DNA of 64,000 nt from Nostoc sp. NMS9 (GCF_017114995.1 NZ_JABXKL010000073.1:44581-108580); one strand, 5' to 3'; counted from the stretch's first letter, positions 17,384-27,300 are shown. Numbers and translations are program-made. The notes: generated by a model from the letters alone, not told the origin.

Positions 17384-18094
17384 GTTTTTTGCGGAATCAA
17401 CAACGGAATATTTGTAGATTGAAAATATGAGCTATAAAGTATTCTCTTCTTTGTAATATTTTTCTACCCACAAATTATTTATTTGAAAATATGTACATAT
17501 ATTAACAATTGTAAGTTTTCTAAGTTGTCTGTTACATTTGGCACATTTTACTTCATCTATCTCAAACAACAAGTAGGTATGAATAAAGGTAAGCATCTAT
17601 CATAGCTAGATTATCAGTAGATGTTGGTTAATTCTGGATTTTAGTAACTACTGACAACTCTTGAGTGAAGACCTTAATAATGACGTTTATTTATGCCCAC
17701 TCACTTCAAGAGGCAAATTTGATTCCAAGTTCGCGCAGTTACACTGGTATACTTCTAGAGTTAACGAGCTTAATTATGGTTAATTACTTTTCCTTAAAGA
17801 AACGATTCTTCTACATAAAATCTTTAAAAAATTATCTAGGAAAGTTTACGTATTTATTGTACTGTAGGTTTAATGGATATAACTTTTTGGTAGATACATT
17901 ACAACAGGTAATGCTGGGTTTTGATAAACTCTTTTTTGCTAAACTAAGCTGTACTCAAGTTCATCTTAAATATATAGAGAACTTCATGAAAATAATTTGT
18001 TTAATAAAGATTAGAGCATCTACCAATAGATACTATATTCTGTAGTCGCCTCGGCGATTGAAACTATCTACTCTGAGCAAAGGGAAATAAAACT
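17384..18094. other. Long divergent intergenic region
   Basis: AT-rich, 711 bp between the PatA-like gene (leftward) and the TerY-like gene (rightward), so it should hold both promoters. A 126-codon plus-strand ORF is present, but its composition (Phe/Tyr/Lys/Leu-rich, AT-driven) and lack of a ribosome site argue against it. Confidence 0.5.
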
Positions 18095-18796
18095 TTGGAC
18101 TTTAACATAACACAAAAAGTTATGCATGATACATTAAGACTTGATGAAGTAGTAGAATTTGCTGAGAATCCAGAACCACGTTGTCCTTGTGTACTTTTAT
18201 TAGACACATCTGGATCGATGCAAGGAGAGCCGATTGAGGCTTTAAATCAAGGTTTACTAAGCTTAAAGGATGAATTAGTCAAAAATTCCTTAGCCGCCAG
18301 ACGGGTGGAAGTGGCGATCGTCACTTTTGATAGTAATATCAATGTATTACAAGATTTTGTGACTGCCGATCAATTCAATCCGCCTATTTTGACAGCCCAA
18401 GGCTTGACTACAATGGGTGCGGGAATTCATAAAGCTTTGGACATAATTCAAGAGCGTAAATCTCAGTATCGTGCCAACGGGATTGCTTACTATCGTCCTT
18501 GGGTATTTATGATTACCGATGGAGAACCGCAAGGTGAGTTAGAGCAAGTGGTTGAGCAAGCATCCCAGCGCCTACAGGGAGACGAGGCGAACAAGCGGGT
18601 AGCATTCTTTACAGTTGGCGTAGAAAATGCTAATATGACGCGTTTAAATCAAATAACTGTACGTACTCCCTTAAAGCTTAAAGGATTAAATTTTATCGAG
18701 ATGTTTGTCTGGCTGTCAACTAGTATGTCGGCCGTATCTCATTCACAAGTAGACGAACAGGTAGCACTACCGCCGATTGGTTGGGGGACTGTTTAA
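18095..18796 (+). CDS. TerY-like vWA domain protein (first gene of a TerY-P triad)
   Basis: A 233-residue single von Willebrand A domain with a complete MIDAS: LLLDTSGSMQGEPIEALNQG (DxSxS), the central Thr of GLTTMGAGIHKAL, and ITDGEPQGE (Asp). TerY-type proteins are cytosolic metal-binding vWA domains that travel with a PP2C phosphatase and a kinase. The TTG at 18095 has a fair ribosome site (AAGGGA nine bases upstream); ATG at 18122 is the alternative, leaving HDTLRLDEVVEFAENPEPRC. The phosphatase gene follows after 50 bp on the same strand. Confidence 0.9.
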   Translation: MDFNITQKVMHDTLRLDEVVEFAENPEPRCPCVLLLDTSGSMQGEPIEALNQGLLSLKDELVKNSLAARRVEVAIVTFDSNINVLQDFVTADQFNPPILTAQGLTTMGAGIHKALDIIQERKSQYRANGIAYYRPWVFMITDGEPQGELEQVVEQASQRLQGDEANKRVAFFTVGVENANMTRLNQITVRTPLKLKGLNFIEMFVWLSTSMSAVSHSQVDEQVALPPIGWGTV

Positions 18797-18846
18797 TTAA
18801 CAATTGCAGCTTGATGTTTACACAGCTAGCTGCTTGAAAAAAATTT

Positions 18847-19629
18847 ATGAACATATCAAAACAGATTGCTCAATGGCGGATTGTGGCTGCGTCTGTATGT
18901 GGTACAAGTCACTTAAAAAACAATCAATTATGTCAGGATGCTCATCACTGGCAGATATTGTCAGATAATGTTTTGGTGGCGGCCGCAGCAGATGGTGCGG
19001 GTTCAGCTAGCCTTGGAAAAGTGGGAGCGATGGTTGCTGTGGAGACAGCAATAGAAAACATTTCTACCAAAGGGCTGACCCAAAAAAGTTTGACTGATGA
19101 TACATTGGTGCGATCGCTCTTAAATGATGCCATATTAGCTGCTAAAAAAGCTGTAGAGGATGAGGCGGCTACTTGTGACAAACAGCCTCAAGATTTAGCA
19201 ACTACCTTAATTATGCTGGTTGCCACACCAGAAGTTGTAGCTGTAGTTCAGATAGGTGATGGTTTGGCAGTGGCTAAAGATTCTATGGGCAACCTGTTAG
19301 CACTGACGATGCCTGACAGTGGTGAATACATCAACGAAACCACTTTTTTAACTTCGCCTAATGCCTTAGATACAGCACAGATGAGATTATGGCGCACAGA
19401 CATAGTAAACGTTGGTATTATCACCGACGGATTACAAATGCTGGCTTTGAATATGGTTGTTGGCGAACCTCACAAACCATTCTTTTTTCCGCTGTTTGAA
19501 TTTGTCGCCAATACCGAGGATAAGACAGAAGCAAAGGAGCAATTAGTAAAATTTTTACGCTCAGAGCGGATTACGCAACGCACTGATGATGATTTAACAC
19601 TCATTATAGCTGCATTCAACGACTCATGA
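18847..19629 (+). CDS. PP2C-like serine/threonine phosphatase (TerY-P triad)
   Basis: A 260-residue PP2C-superfamily protein. Recognisable parts are QDAHHWQIL near residue 31 (metal-binding Asp), VAAAADGAGSASLGKVGAMV (the DG metal motif), VVAVVQIGDGLAVA (the GDG motif), and TDDDLTLIIAAF near the C-terminus. The shape matches the phosphatase of TerY-phosphatase-kinase triads rather than RsbU/SpoIIE proteins. Predicted to reverse phosphorylation by the kinase encoded 54 bp downstream. Start ATG at 18847 lacks a strong ribosome site. Confidence 0.9.
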   Translation: MNISKQIAQWRIVAASVCGTSHLKNNQLCQDAHHWQILSDNVLVAAAADGAGSASLGKVGAMVAVETAIENISTKGLTQKSLTDDTLVRSLLNDAILAAKKAVEDEAATCDKQPQDLATTLIMLVATPEVVAVVQIGDGLAVAKDSMGNLLALTMPDSGEYINETTFLTSPNALDTAQMRLWRTDIVNVGIITDGLQMLALNMVVGEPHKPFFFPLFEFVANTEDKTEAKEQLVKFLRSERITQRTDDDLTLIIAAFNDS

Positions 19630-19683
19630 GCAATTCTACAGGTTTCACATCTTACAATAACTTCCGTTAGCGGTAATTTCATT

Positions 19684-21849
19684 ATGCAGGTACTACGTTG
19701 TTCCCTCAGAAAAGAAATCCTCAGTCTCAATGTCAGTTTGGGACGTGGCGGTGAAGCTTGCGTTTATGCAGTGCCATCCGATAACGACTTGGTGGCGAAG
19801 ATTTACCACAAGCCAACCACTGCCCATGCTGATAAACTCCAAGCGATGCTTGCCAACCCGCCAGAAAACCCTACAGCTAGTTTAGGGCATATCTCTATCG
19901 CTTGGCCAGAGGATTTATTACGGGCGGCAGATGGCAAAAATAGCATCCTGGGTTTTTTGATGCCACGGATTCAGGGGATGCGTCCAATCATCGACTTTTA
20001 CAACCCCAGAACCCGTCGGCAACACTGCCCTCTATTCAACTATCAGTACCTGCTCCGCACGGCTCGTAACTTGGCGGCAGCTTTTGCCGCTTTGCACGCT
20101 AGTGGATATTGCATTGGTGATGTGAACGAGTCTAATATCCTCGTCAGTGATACAGCACTGGTGACTTTGATAGACACAGACTCTTTCCAAGTAACCGACC
20201 CAAACAGTAATGTTGTTTATCGCTGCCCAGTAGGTAAACCAGAGTTTACTCCCCCAGAACTACAGAATAAAACTTTTGCCCAGCACGATCGCGAAATCTC
20301 TCACGATTTATTTGGGTTAGGGGTGCTAGTATTTCAACTCTTAATGGAAGGCACCCACCCATTTTCGGGGATTTTTCAAGGTGCAATTGAGCCACCGCCC
20401 TACGAAGCACGCATTGCATCGGGTCATTTCACTTACAGCGAAAAGCGTTACGTACCCTACCTGCCGACACCCATTGCCCCCCCTTGGGAAATTCTCCATC
20501 CCAGCTTACAGGAATTATTTGTCCGTTGTTTTGAAGAGGGTCATAACAACCCACAACTACGCCCCAGTGCCCAGACTTGGCTCTCAGCCATCGCTGAAGC
20601 CGAAGAGTCCCTAATTACCTGCACGACAAATCCCCAGCATCGCTACAATAACCACATGCGTAGCTGTCCGTGGTGTGAACGAACCGTGCGATTAGGTGGA
20701 CGTGACCCCTTTCCATCACATCGGGCTATAGAAGCTAGAGAACATCTCCAACCGCGAATCAAAGCGAGAAAACGCTACACTCAGACACCGCATTTTCCCC
20801 AGCGAGCTATGTCACCGCAGCTAGCTAATTACTGGCAGCCAATGACTCCCAGCGGTTCATATTATAAACCTTCCAAAAAGTCAAAGTTGTACCCAATTAT
20901 TTGTTGCTTGCTGGGTTTTGGTTTATTGGGATATGCAGACGTAATGATTAAATTTACTCAGCCGTTGGTTTCCCAAAATGCCTACACCCAACAAACAATC
21001 AAGTCTCCTAAGACAAATAATAAACTCAGCTTTGCTGATTCCTATCAGGAAGGTTATATTGCTTACAAAGAGCGAGACTATGACAAAGCAATTGTCAATT
21101 TTAGCCAAGCAATTGAACAAGAACCTACACATGCTAGAGCAATTATAAATCGTGGCAATGCCCGCTATAACCTGAAAGACTATGAAGGAGCAGTTACAGA
21201 TTATAGCCAAGCTCTGAAAATCAATCCCAATCAAATCAAAGCTCTGGTAAATCGGGGTAATGCCCGCTATATGCTCGCTGAATATAGTAACGATCCTGAT
21301 AAAGAATATAATCTAGCGATCGCTGATTATAATCGAGCCATTGGTCTGGATAATAATGAAATTGAAGCTTATGTCAGACGGGGGATTGTCCGCGCCCAAA
21401 TGGCTAAATACAGCGGCGAATCTCAACAAGTTTACAAAAAAGCGATCGCAGATTTTACTCAGGCAATAAAACTTAATGTCTCCAAAGCCGAAGCTTACTT
21501 CCAGCGGGGTGTTGTCTATTATCAAATTGCTCAATATAGCAGCAATTATCAGCAAGAATATAATCAAGCGATCGCTGACTTTAACCAAGCATTAACTCTA
21601 AGCCCTAAACTAGCAAAAGCATATCTCAAACGAGGTATGGTTCGCTATGAACTGGCACAATATGGTGGTAGTGAAGCTAACAAAAACCAGACAAAAGCTG
21701 TCGAAGATATACAGGCATCTGCCAAAATATTTCTTGAGCAAGATGACATGGATAATTATCAACAAGCACTCAGTAATATGTGTGTAGTCATCGAAAATAA
21801 ATGTGACCCTTTATTCCAAGGCTCAAGTAACCTGGAAAAAACTAACTAG
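19684..21849 (+). CDS. TerY-P triad protein kinase with zinc knuckle, TM segment and TPR repeats
   Basis: A 721-residue multidomain protein. The kinase domain (about 1-305) has a glycine loop LGRGGEACVYAV (20-30), Lys 39 (VAKIYHK), a non-standard catalytic loop GYCIGDVNESNILV (about 141-154, GD..N..N instead of HRD) and IDTDSF in place of DFG. Near 312-330 a Cys/His cluster (CTTNPQHRYNNHMRSCPWCE) looks like a zinc ribbon. A hydrophobic segment (LYPIICCLLGFGLLGYA, about 401-420) probably spans the membrane. From about 445 to the end lie five or six TPR units (AIVNFSQAIEQEPTHARAII type), several with inserts of the AEYSNDPDKEYNL kind. It is the third gene of the triad and is followed by a terminator-like hairpin. 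Confidence 0.93.
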   Translation: MQVLRCSLRKEILSLNVSLGRGGEACVYAVPSDNDLVAKIYHKPTTAHADKLQAMLANPPENPTASLGHISIAWPEDLLRAADGKNSILGFLMPRIQGMRPIIDFYNPRTRRQHCPLFNYQYLLRTARNLAAAFAALHASGYCIGDVNESNILVSDTALVTLIDTDSFQVTDPNSNVVYRCPVGKPEFTPPELQNKTFAQHDREISHDLFGLGVLVFQLLMEGTHPFSGIFQGAIEPPPYEARIASGHFTYSEKRYVPYLPTPIAPPWEILHPSLQELFVRCFEEGHNNPQLRPSAQTWLSAIAEAEESLITCTTNPQHRYNNHMRSCPWCERTVRLGGRDPFPSHRAIEAREHLQPRIKARKRYTQTPHFPQRAMSPQLANYWQPMTPSGSYYKPSKKSKLYPIICCLLGFGLLGYADVMIKFTQPLVSQNAYTQQTIKSPKTNNKLSFADSYQEGYIAYKERDYDKAIVNFSQAIEQEPTHARAIINRGNARYNLKDYEGAVTDYSQALKINPNQIKALVNRGNARYMLAEYSNDPDKEYNLAIADYNRAIGLDNNEIEAYVRRGIVRAQMAKYSGESQQVYKKAIADFTQAIKLNVSKAEAYFQRGVVYYQIAQYSSNYQQEYNQAIADFNQALTLSPKLAKAYLKRGMVRYELAQYGGSEANKNQTKAVEDIQASAKIFLEQDDMDNYQQALSNMCVVIENKCDPLFQGSSNLEKTN

Positions 21850-22176
21850 AAACAAGTAAGTTTTGTCACTAGCATATTATTGGTTTTGATTGAAAAAATC
21901 AATCCTGACTAGGGGTAGCGCCAGCTAACCCTAGTTATTTTGTAGGTAACATTTTTATTTCATTGAGTAATTTATTTATGTATTTATAGATATTCATAGA
22001 GCTTTTATATAGAAAAGATTTTAATTTATCTTACCTTTATAATTTCATCGGAAATTACAGTTAGATTATTGACGGAGAAACAGAAATCAGAAATACATTT
22101 CGCTCCCTTGAAGTGCATCCTCTTCATCTCGAAAAAGTCAAATAATCATATCCCTACAAATCTCCGAGGTAATTGC
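21850..22176. other. Intergenic region between the triad and the polysaccharide island
   Basis: A hairpin (21909-21934) ends the triad transcript; the rest is AT-rich leader for the rfbF-like gene, with no gene seen. Confidence 0.5.
21909..21942 (+). terminator. Hairpin terminator after the TerY-P triad
   Basis: CTAGGGGTAGC and GCTAACCCTAG pair with one mismatch, followed by TTATTTTG. Confidence 0.65.
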
Positions 22177-22950
22177 ATGAAAGCGGTGATTTTGGCTGGA
22201 GGTCTTGGTACACGCCTCAGTGAAGAAACCAGTATTAGACCCAAGCCGATGGTTGAGATTGGTGGTAAGCCAATTCTCTGGCACATAATGAAAACATACT
22301 CTGCCCACGGCATTAATGATTTCATCATTTGTTGCGGTTATAAAGGTTACATCATTAAAGAGTATTTTGCTAACTACTTCTTACACATGTCAGATGTTAC
22401 CTTTGACATGCGCTTTAACCAGATGAACGTGCATTCAGGTTATGCAGAACCCTGGCGTGTCACCTTAGTAAATACGGGTGATAATACAATGACAGGCGGA
22501 CGCTTAAAGCGAATCAGCGAACATCTTGGTAACGAGACTTTTTGCTTTACTTATGGCGATGGTGTCAGTAATATTAATATCACCGAGCTAATTAAGTTTC
22601 ACAAAGAACAAAATAGCTTAGGAACACTTGCCGCTGTTCAACCAGCCGGACGTTTTGGTGCTATTTCTTTAGGATATGAGCAAACCAAAATCACCAGCTT
22701 TCGGGAAAAACCGGAAGGTGATGGAGCTTGGATTAATGGTGGTTATTTTGTGTTAGAACCAGAAGTAATCAACTTAATTGCTGATGACTCTACGGTATGG
22801 GAGCAAGAGCCATTAGAAAAGCTAGCTGATATGGAACAGCTATCTGCTTTTAAACATGATGGGTTTTGGCAACCGATGGATACTTTACGTGATAAAAACT
22901 ATCTCGAAGGGCTGTGGAAAAACAATCAGGCTCCTTGGAAGGTATGGTAG
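22177..22950 (+). CDS. rfbF: Glucose-1-phosphate cytidylyltransferase
   Basis: A 257-residue nucleotidyltransferase making CDP-glucose from CTP and glucose-1-phosphate. The start at 22177 has GAGGT seven bases upstream and gives the canonical MKAVILAGGLGTRLSEETS; the longer upstream frame is not conserved. Other family signs are IRPKPMVEIGGKPILWHIMK, FTYGDGVSNINI (the metal Asp), RFGAISL, FREKPEGDGAWINGGYFV and DGFWQPMDTLRDK. It is the first gene of the island and would feed a CDP-linked sugar. No classical CDP-glucose 4,6-dehydratase (RfbG) is next to it; the sugar-modifying gene at 25006 may serve. Confidence 0.96.
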   Translation: MKAVILAGGLGTRLSEETSIRPKPMVEIGGKPILWHIMKTYSAHGINDFIICCGYKGYIIKEYFANYFLHMSDVTFDMRFNQMNVHSGYAEPWRVTLVNTGDNTMTGGRLKRISEHLGNETFCFTYGDGVSNINITELIKFHKEQNSLGTLAAVQPAGRFGAISLGYEQTKITSFREKPEGDGAWINGGYFVLEPEVINLIADDSTVWEQEPLEKLADMEQLSAFKHDGFWQPMDTLRDKNYLEGLWKNNQAPWKVW

Positions 22951-22966
22951 CCGCTAGGCGGAAGTC

Positions 22967-22988
22967 AAAAGTCAAAAGTCAAAATAAC
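22967..22988. repeat. Heptanucleotide repeat (GTCAAAA)
   Basis: Three tandem copies of GTCAAAA just after rfbF; a typical short tandem repeat of filamentous cyanobacteria. Confidence 0.8.
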
Positions 22989-23108
22989 TTTATTTTGGGC
23001 TTTTATTTTGATATTTTATAATATGGCATGTTGGCTTCCGTCTTAATGTACTAGATTGTAACTCCAAAAAACACTTATTTACTCTGGCTCTTAGCGACAA
23101 TAATACTA

Positions 23109-24323
23109 ATGTATGATTTTGCGATTATAGGTGGGGGAATAGTTGGACTCTCAACAGCGTTAGCTTTAGGAAAACGCTATCCCAATGCCCGGATTTTAGT
23201 ACTAGAAAAAGAGAGCCAATGGGCATTTCATCAAACTGGCAATAATAGCGGGGTAATTCATTCTGGTATTTACTACAAACCAGGAAGTTTCAAAGCTAAA
23301 TTTTGTCGTGATGGTTCTCGTTCAATGGTAGAATTCTGCCAAGAGCATGGAATTGACCATGAAGTTTGTGGTAAGGTAATTGTTGCAACTGAAGAACAAG
23401 AGCTATCACGCTTAGAAAATCTCTACCAACGCGGCTTAAACAATGGCATAGAAGTCCAGAGAATCAGCCCCGAAGAAGTCAAGGAAATTGAACCTCACGT
23501 AAGATGTGTAGGTGGAATTCGGGTATCCTCAACTGGTATTGTTAATTACAAGCAAGTTTGTTTTAAATATGCCCAGCTAATTCGACAGCAGGGTGGAAAT
23601 TTACACCTGAATACAAAAGTCCTGAAAATCTCTCCAAGTGGTAAAAATCAGGTACTGGAAACAAACAAAGGTAGCTTTGAAACCCGCTTTGTAATTAATT
23701 GTACTGGATTGCATAGCGATCGCACCGCCAAACTAGGTCAAGTTGAACCCCAAGCAAAAATTGTCCCATTCCGGGGAGAATACTACGAACTCACCCCAGA
23801 AAAACGCTATCTGGTCAAAACACTAATTTACCCAGTTCCCAATCCAGATTTTCCCTTTCTGGGTGTCCACTTTACCCGGATGATTGATGGTAGCGTCCAT
23901 GCAGGGCCAAACGCGGTTCTATCGCTCAAACGCGAAGGTTATAAAAAAACCGACTTTGACTTACGGGATTTTCTGGAAGTCATCACCTATCCCGGTTTCT
24001 GGAAGTTAGCAGCTAAACACGCTGATGAAGGCATCCAAGAAATCATTCGTTCTTTTAGCAAAGCAGCCTTCACCAGAAGTTTACAAAAACTAATTCCCGA
24101 AGTGCAAGCAGAAGACTTAGTTCCCACCCATGCAGGAGTCCGTGCTCAAGCCTTAATGAACGATGGCAAGCTTGTAGACGACTTTTTGATTGTTTCCGGT
24201 CAAAACTCCATTCATGTTTGCAATGCTCCTTCTCCTGCTGCCACATCTTCTCTAGAAATCGGCAAAGCGCTTGTGGCAGAAATTCCTCAACTTTCGCATC
24301 TAGATAGTGTAGTAACTGCATAG
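23109..24323 (+). CDS. lhgO: L-2-hydroxyglutarate oxidase-like FAD enzyme (LhgO family)
   Basis: A 404-residue FAD-dependent oxidoreductase of the DAO superfamily. The Rossmann motif IIGGGIVGLSTALALGKR is at residues 5-22. The family markers HQTGNNSGVIHSGIYYKPGS, KAKFCRDG, VPFRGEYYEL and the C-terminal HVCNAPSPAATSSLEIGK are all present. LhgO oxidises L-2-hydroxyglutarate to 2-oxoglutarate. Its conserved place inside nucleotide-sugar cassettes suggests it could act on a sugar-related hydroxyacid or clear a by-product; that is inference. Start ATG at 23109 has no strong ribosome site. Confidence 0.93.
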   Translation: MYDFAIIGGGIVGLSTALALGKRYPNARILVLEKESQWAFHQTGNNSGVIHSGIYYKPGSFKAKFCRDGSRSMVEFCQEHGIDHEVCGKVIVATEEQELSRLENLYQRGLNNGIEVQRISPEEVKEIEPHVRCVGGIRVSSTGIVNYKQVCFKYAQLIRQQGGNLHLNTKVLKISPSGKNQVLETNKGSFETRFVINCTGLHSDRTAKLGQVEPQAKIVPFRGEYYELTPEKRYLVKTLIYPVPNPDFPFLGVHFTRMIDGSVHAGPNAVLSLKREGYKKTDFDLRDFLEVITYPGFWKLAAKHADEGIQEIIRSFSKAAFTRSLQKLIPEVQAEDLVPTHAGVRAQALMNDGKLVDDFLIVSGQNSIHVCNAPSPAATSSLEIGKALVAEIPQLSHLDSVVTA

Positions 24324-25005
24324 ATATCATAGTTGTTATTTCCGGGACTGCTGAATTAAGGGATGAATCTTGTATAGTGGGCATCTTTGCCTGCCTGGAA
24401 ATACAAGGGAAAGGTAAGACACCTATCCGAAAAAAGATATCATGCATCAATTAAGAACCGCTATAGAGTGCTGCTACCCAATGGGTAAGCCTGCAAAGGT
24501 TTTAGTAACTACATAATGACTGTTAGCCAAGTCATATATAGCGCTTCTGAGTTGAGTCAAATAGAGATTTAACCCCCAACCCCTTCCCTAGAAAGGAAAG
24601 GGAGTAAGATTCCAAGCCTCTCTCATAACAAGCTACGGTGTAAATTACCCCCCTTAATCCCCCTGATGTATTGGGGGGAAAAAAGAAATCTAGTTCCCTC
24701 CCGCCACATGCTTCTCCCAAGGGGAGACGCTGCGCGAACAAGTCGGGCATTGCCCGCCCAACGCAGTGGCTCCCCAATGCATCGGGGAGGGTTAGGGTAA
24801 GGTAAAACCTTGGTTAATCAGCTCTTTCAGACTTGTGTGTACACCATACCTCATAACAGGAGAGAGGTTTGGAGAGAGGTCAAGTTATTGCATACAAACG
24901 AAAAATATAGCGGTTCCCTTCTAGATGCAACACACTCTAGGGCGTACATCTATGCGTCCAGCTAAACGAAGAATTTAACTCATCAATACAAAGGAATTAA
25001 CCACA
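24324..25005. other. Repeat-rich intergenic region
   Basis: Between lhgO and the epimerase gene. Contains fragments of the CCCTAACCC/GGGGGATTAAGG repeat (about 24570-24800), an SDR family B copy (24711-24730) and the phrase GACTTGTGTGTACACCATACC, which recurs near 60511 and 62324. ORFs here are repeat-derived; no gene is supported. Confidence 0.65.
24711..24730. repeat. Small dispersed repeat (family B)
   Basis: CTTCTCCCAAGGGGAGACGC; its exact reverse complement occurs at 36146-36165. Confidence 0.75.
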
Positions 25006-26034
25006 ATGAAAATATTAGTAACTGGAACAGAAGGCTATCTAGGTTCGTTATTACCGCCTCTGTTAATCGAACGAGGACATGAAGTTATTGGTCTAGATAC
25101 TGGTTTCTATAAAGTTGGTTGGCTGTACAATCCTAGTGGAGTGACACCTAAAACCCTTAACAAAGATATCCGCAACATCACCCCTGATGATTTAGAAGGT
25201 ATTGAAGCCATAGTTCACATGGCGGAACTCTCCAACGACCCAGCCGGACAATTAGCACCTAATATTACCTACGAAATTAATCATGTAGGTTCAGTTCGTC
25301 TAGCTAGTCTGGCTAAGGCTATGGGTGTGCGTCGCTTCGTATATATGTCTTCGTGCAGTGTCTACGGTGTTGCTACCGCAGGTGATGTCACAGAAGAATC
25401 CCCAGTTAATCCCCAAACAGCCTACGCAGAATGTAAAACTCTCGTAGAAAGAGATGTCAGACCACTCGCTGACGATGACTTCTCTCCCACCTTTATGCGG
25501 AATGCGACAGCCTTTGGTGCTTCTCCCAGAATGCGCTTCGATATTGTTTTAAACAACTTAGCAGGGTTGGCATGGACTAGCAAAGAAATCAAAATGATTA
25601 GTGATGGCACACCTTGGCGGCCATTAGTCCACGCATTGGATATTTGCAAAGCAATAGTTTGCACCTTAGAAGCACCACGGGACATTGTACATAACCAAAT
25701 CTTCAACGTGGGAGATACAGCAAATAACTATCGCGTCAAAGAAATCGCAGAAATTATTGCTGATGTTTTCCCCGATTGTAAATTATCCTTTGGTAACAAC
25801 GGCGCAGATAACCGCAGCTATCGCGTATCCTTCGAGAAAATCAACACAATCCTACCTGGATTTAAATGTGATTGGAATGCCCGACTTGGTGCCCAGCAGC
25901 TATTTGATTTATTCAGTCAAATACACATGGCTGAAGATACTTTCTTGTTTAGAGGATTTACTCGCTTAAAACAGCTAGAGTATCTAATTCGGACAGAGCA
26001 GATTGACAAAGATTTCTTCTGGAATAAAAAGTAG
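25006..26034 (+). CDS. NAD-dependent sugar epimerase/dehydratase
   Basis: A 342-residue extended short-chain dehydrogenase. The NAD-binding motif is VTGTEGYLGSLLPP (5-18). The catalytic triad is visible as the Ser of VYMSSCSVYG and the YAECK Tyr-Lys pair; FNVGDTANNYRVKEIAEII is the usual C-terminal helix lead-in. Predicted to act on a nucleotide sugar, most likely the CDP-sugar from rfbF. Specific chemistry (4,6-dehydration, epimerisation or reduction) cannot be read from the sequence. Good ribosome site (AAGGAATTAACCACA then ATG). Found between lhgO and glycosyltransferases of the HEP island. Confidence 0.93.
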   Translation: MKILVTGTEGYLGSLLPPLLIERGHEVIGLDTGFYKVGWLYNPSGVTPKTLNKDIRNITPDDLEGIEAIVHMAELSNDPAGQLAPNITYEINHVGSVRLASLAKAMGVRRFVYMSSCSVYGVATAGDVTEESPVNPQTAYAECKTLVERDVRPLADDDFSPTFMRNATAFGASPRMRFDIVLNNLAGLAWTSKEIKMISDGTPWRPLVHALDICKAIVCTLEAPRDIVHNQIFNVGDTANNYRVKEIAEIIADVFPDCKLSFGNNGADNRSYRVSFEKINTILPGFKCDWNARLGAQQLFDLFSQIHMAEDTFLFRGFTRLKQLEYLIRTEQIDKDFFWNKK

Positions 26035-26308
26035 CTCAAGTCATCTAGCAGCAATGGAAAAATAATCTAAGCTTCCGAATCAACACTATTTGATTCGGGC
26101 TTATTCCATCCATCAAATTATTTGCAATCAGTGAGTTAAATTTTATGGCACTCATTTCAGCATTAGTAAACGAGTTAGCCATCTGAAAGCTAAAGAGATT
26201 GCTGCTAGACTGCATCGCAGAGAGACTTACATAAAAAACCAAAGAAACAAAGCATAAGCTCTTAAATTTTCTCTTGAAGGCTAAAGCAGAAGGTAAATCA
26301 ATCGCTAT

Positions 26309-27262
26309 ATGAATAAATTGCTGACTATCGCAATTCCTACATTCAATCGTGCCCAAATTTTAGATAAACAACTTACTTGGTTAGCCAAATCCATTAAAGG
26401 GTTTGAGTCTGAGTGTGAAATCTTTATTTCTGATAATTGTTCTACAGATAATACCCAAGAAGTTATTAAAAAGTGGCAGATAATTCTTAGTAATGTCACA
26501 TTTACCTCAAACAGGAATAATGAAAATATCGGGGTCATGGGTAATATTGCTTGTTGCTTAAAAGCTCCAAATAGTAAATATGTTTGGACAATTGGTGATG
26601 ACGATCCAATTCAAGAGAGAACCCTAGATTATGTGTTAACAACACTAAAAAAACATTCAGATTTAGCACTAATGTTTTTAAATTTTTCTGGTCGTCAAAA
26701 ACGAACAGGTAAACTTGTTGTAGAACGCTGGTTAAATAGTGATAACGACAAACTAAGAGTTGATGGTAAAGCTGTATTTCAAAGTTATCTGAGTGAAAAT
26801 TTTGGTGGTGTACTTTTTATATCGGCAGCAATTTATCGCACAAATCTAGTGCAACGCGCTTTACAAAAATGGCCGTCTGCTACTAATAATTGGGCGTCTC
26901 AAGCATACTGGACTGCATTTTGTGCTGCTCATGGAAGTGTCATCGTCACTAAAGACACTTATTTAGAATGTACTATGGGCGCTAGTCTTTTGGATCTTGA
27001 CCCAACATGGAACTTTAAAATGCGATATGCGTACATACCTGAAGTTTATATAAAACTACTAAAGGTAGGATATCCTCATAAATTTTGTCAGCAAATGATT
27101 TGGCAGAATTTCCATCAAAAAACTGACTTGAAAATCCTATTAGGTGCTTTAAAACGTTGGCCTTTCTTGACAATCAAGATATTTATTCCTTACCTACGTT
27201 TGTTAAGTATATCAGCTTGGGCAATTCTTTTTCCACCCAAACAGCTAGAGACTAGCCTGTAA
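26309..27262 (+). CDS. Glycosyltransferase family 2 (copy 1 of a tandem pair)
   Basis: A 317-residue GT-A fold transferase: LLTIAIPTFNRAQILDKQL at the N-terminus, ISDNCSTDNTQEV, and the DxD-type WTIGDDDPIQE. The family resembles abequosyl-type transferases of O-antigen clusters. It is the paralogue of the next gene, colinear over the whole length (for example CSTDNTQ, WTIGDDDP, LNFSGR, TKxTYLEC and GALKRWP appear in both). A 38-bp gap separates them. Probably adds one sugar of the envelope polysaccharide at the cytosolic membrane face. Confidence 0.93.
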   Translation: MNKLLTIAIPTFNRAQILDKQLTWLAKSIKGFESECEIFISDNCSTDNTQEVIKKWQIILSNVTFTSNRNNENIGVMGNIACCLKAPNSKYVWTIGDDDPIQERTLDYVLTTLKKHSDLALMFLNFSGRQKRTGKLVVERWLNSDNDKLRVDGKAVFQSYLSENFGGVLFISAAIYRTNLVQRALQKWPSATNNWASQAYWTAFCAAHGSVIVTKDTYLECTMGASLLDLDPTWNFKMRYAYIPEVYIKLLKVGYPHKFCQQMIWQNFHQKTDLKILLGALKRWPFLTIKIFIPYLRLLSISAWAILFPPKQLETSL

Positions 27263-27300
27263 CCATTAATATATCAATTTCTTAACTACTATTTCTTCCC

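Noticed and set aside
17665..18045. 126-codon plus-strand ORF before the TerY-like gene
   Set aside because: AT-driven composition, no ribosome site, no domain; a weak possibility only.
24532..24777. 81-codon minus-strand ORF
   Set aside because: Made of dispersed repeats (CCCTAACCC and SDR family B fragments).
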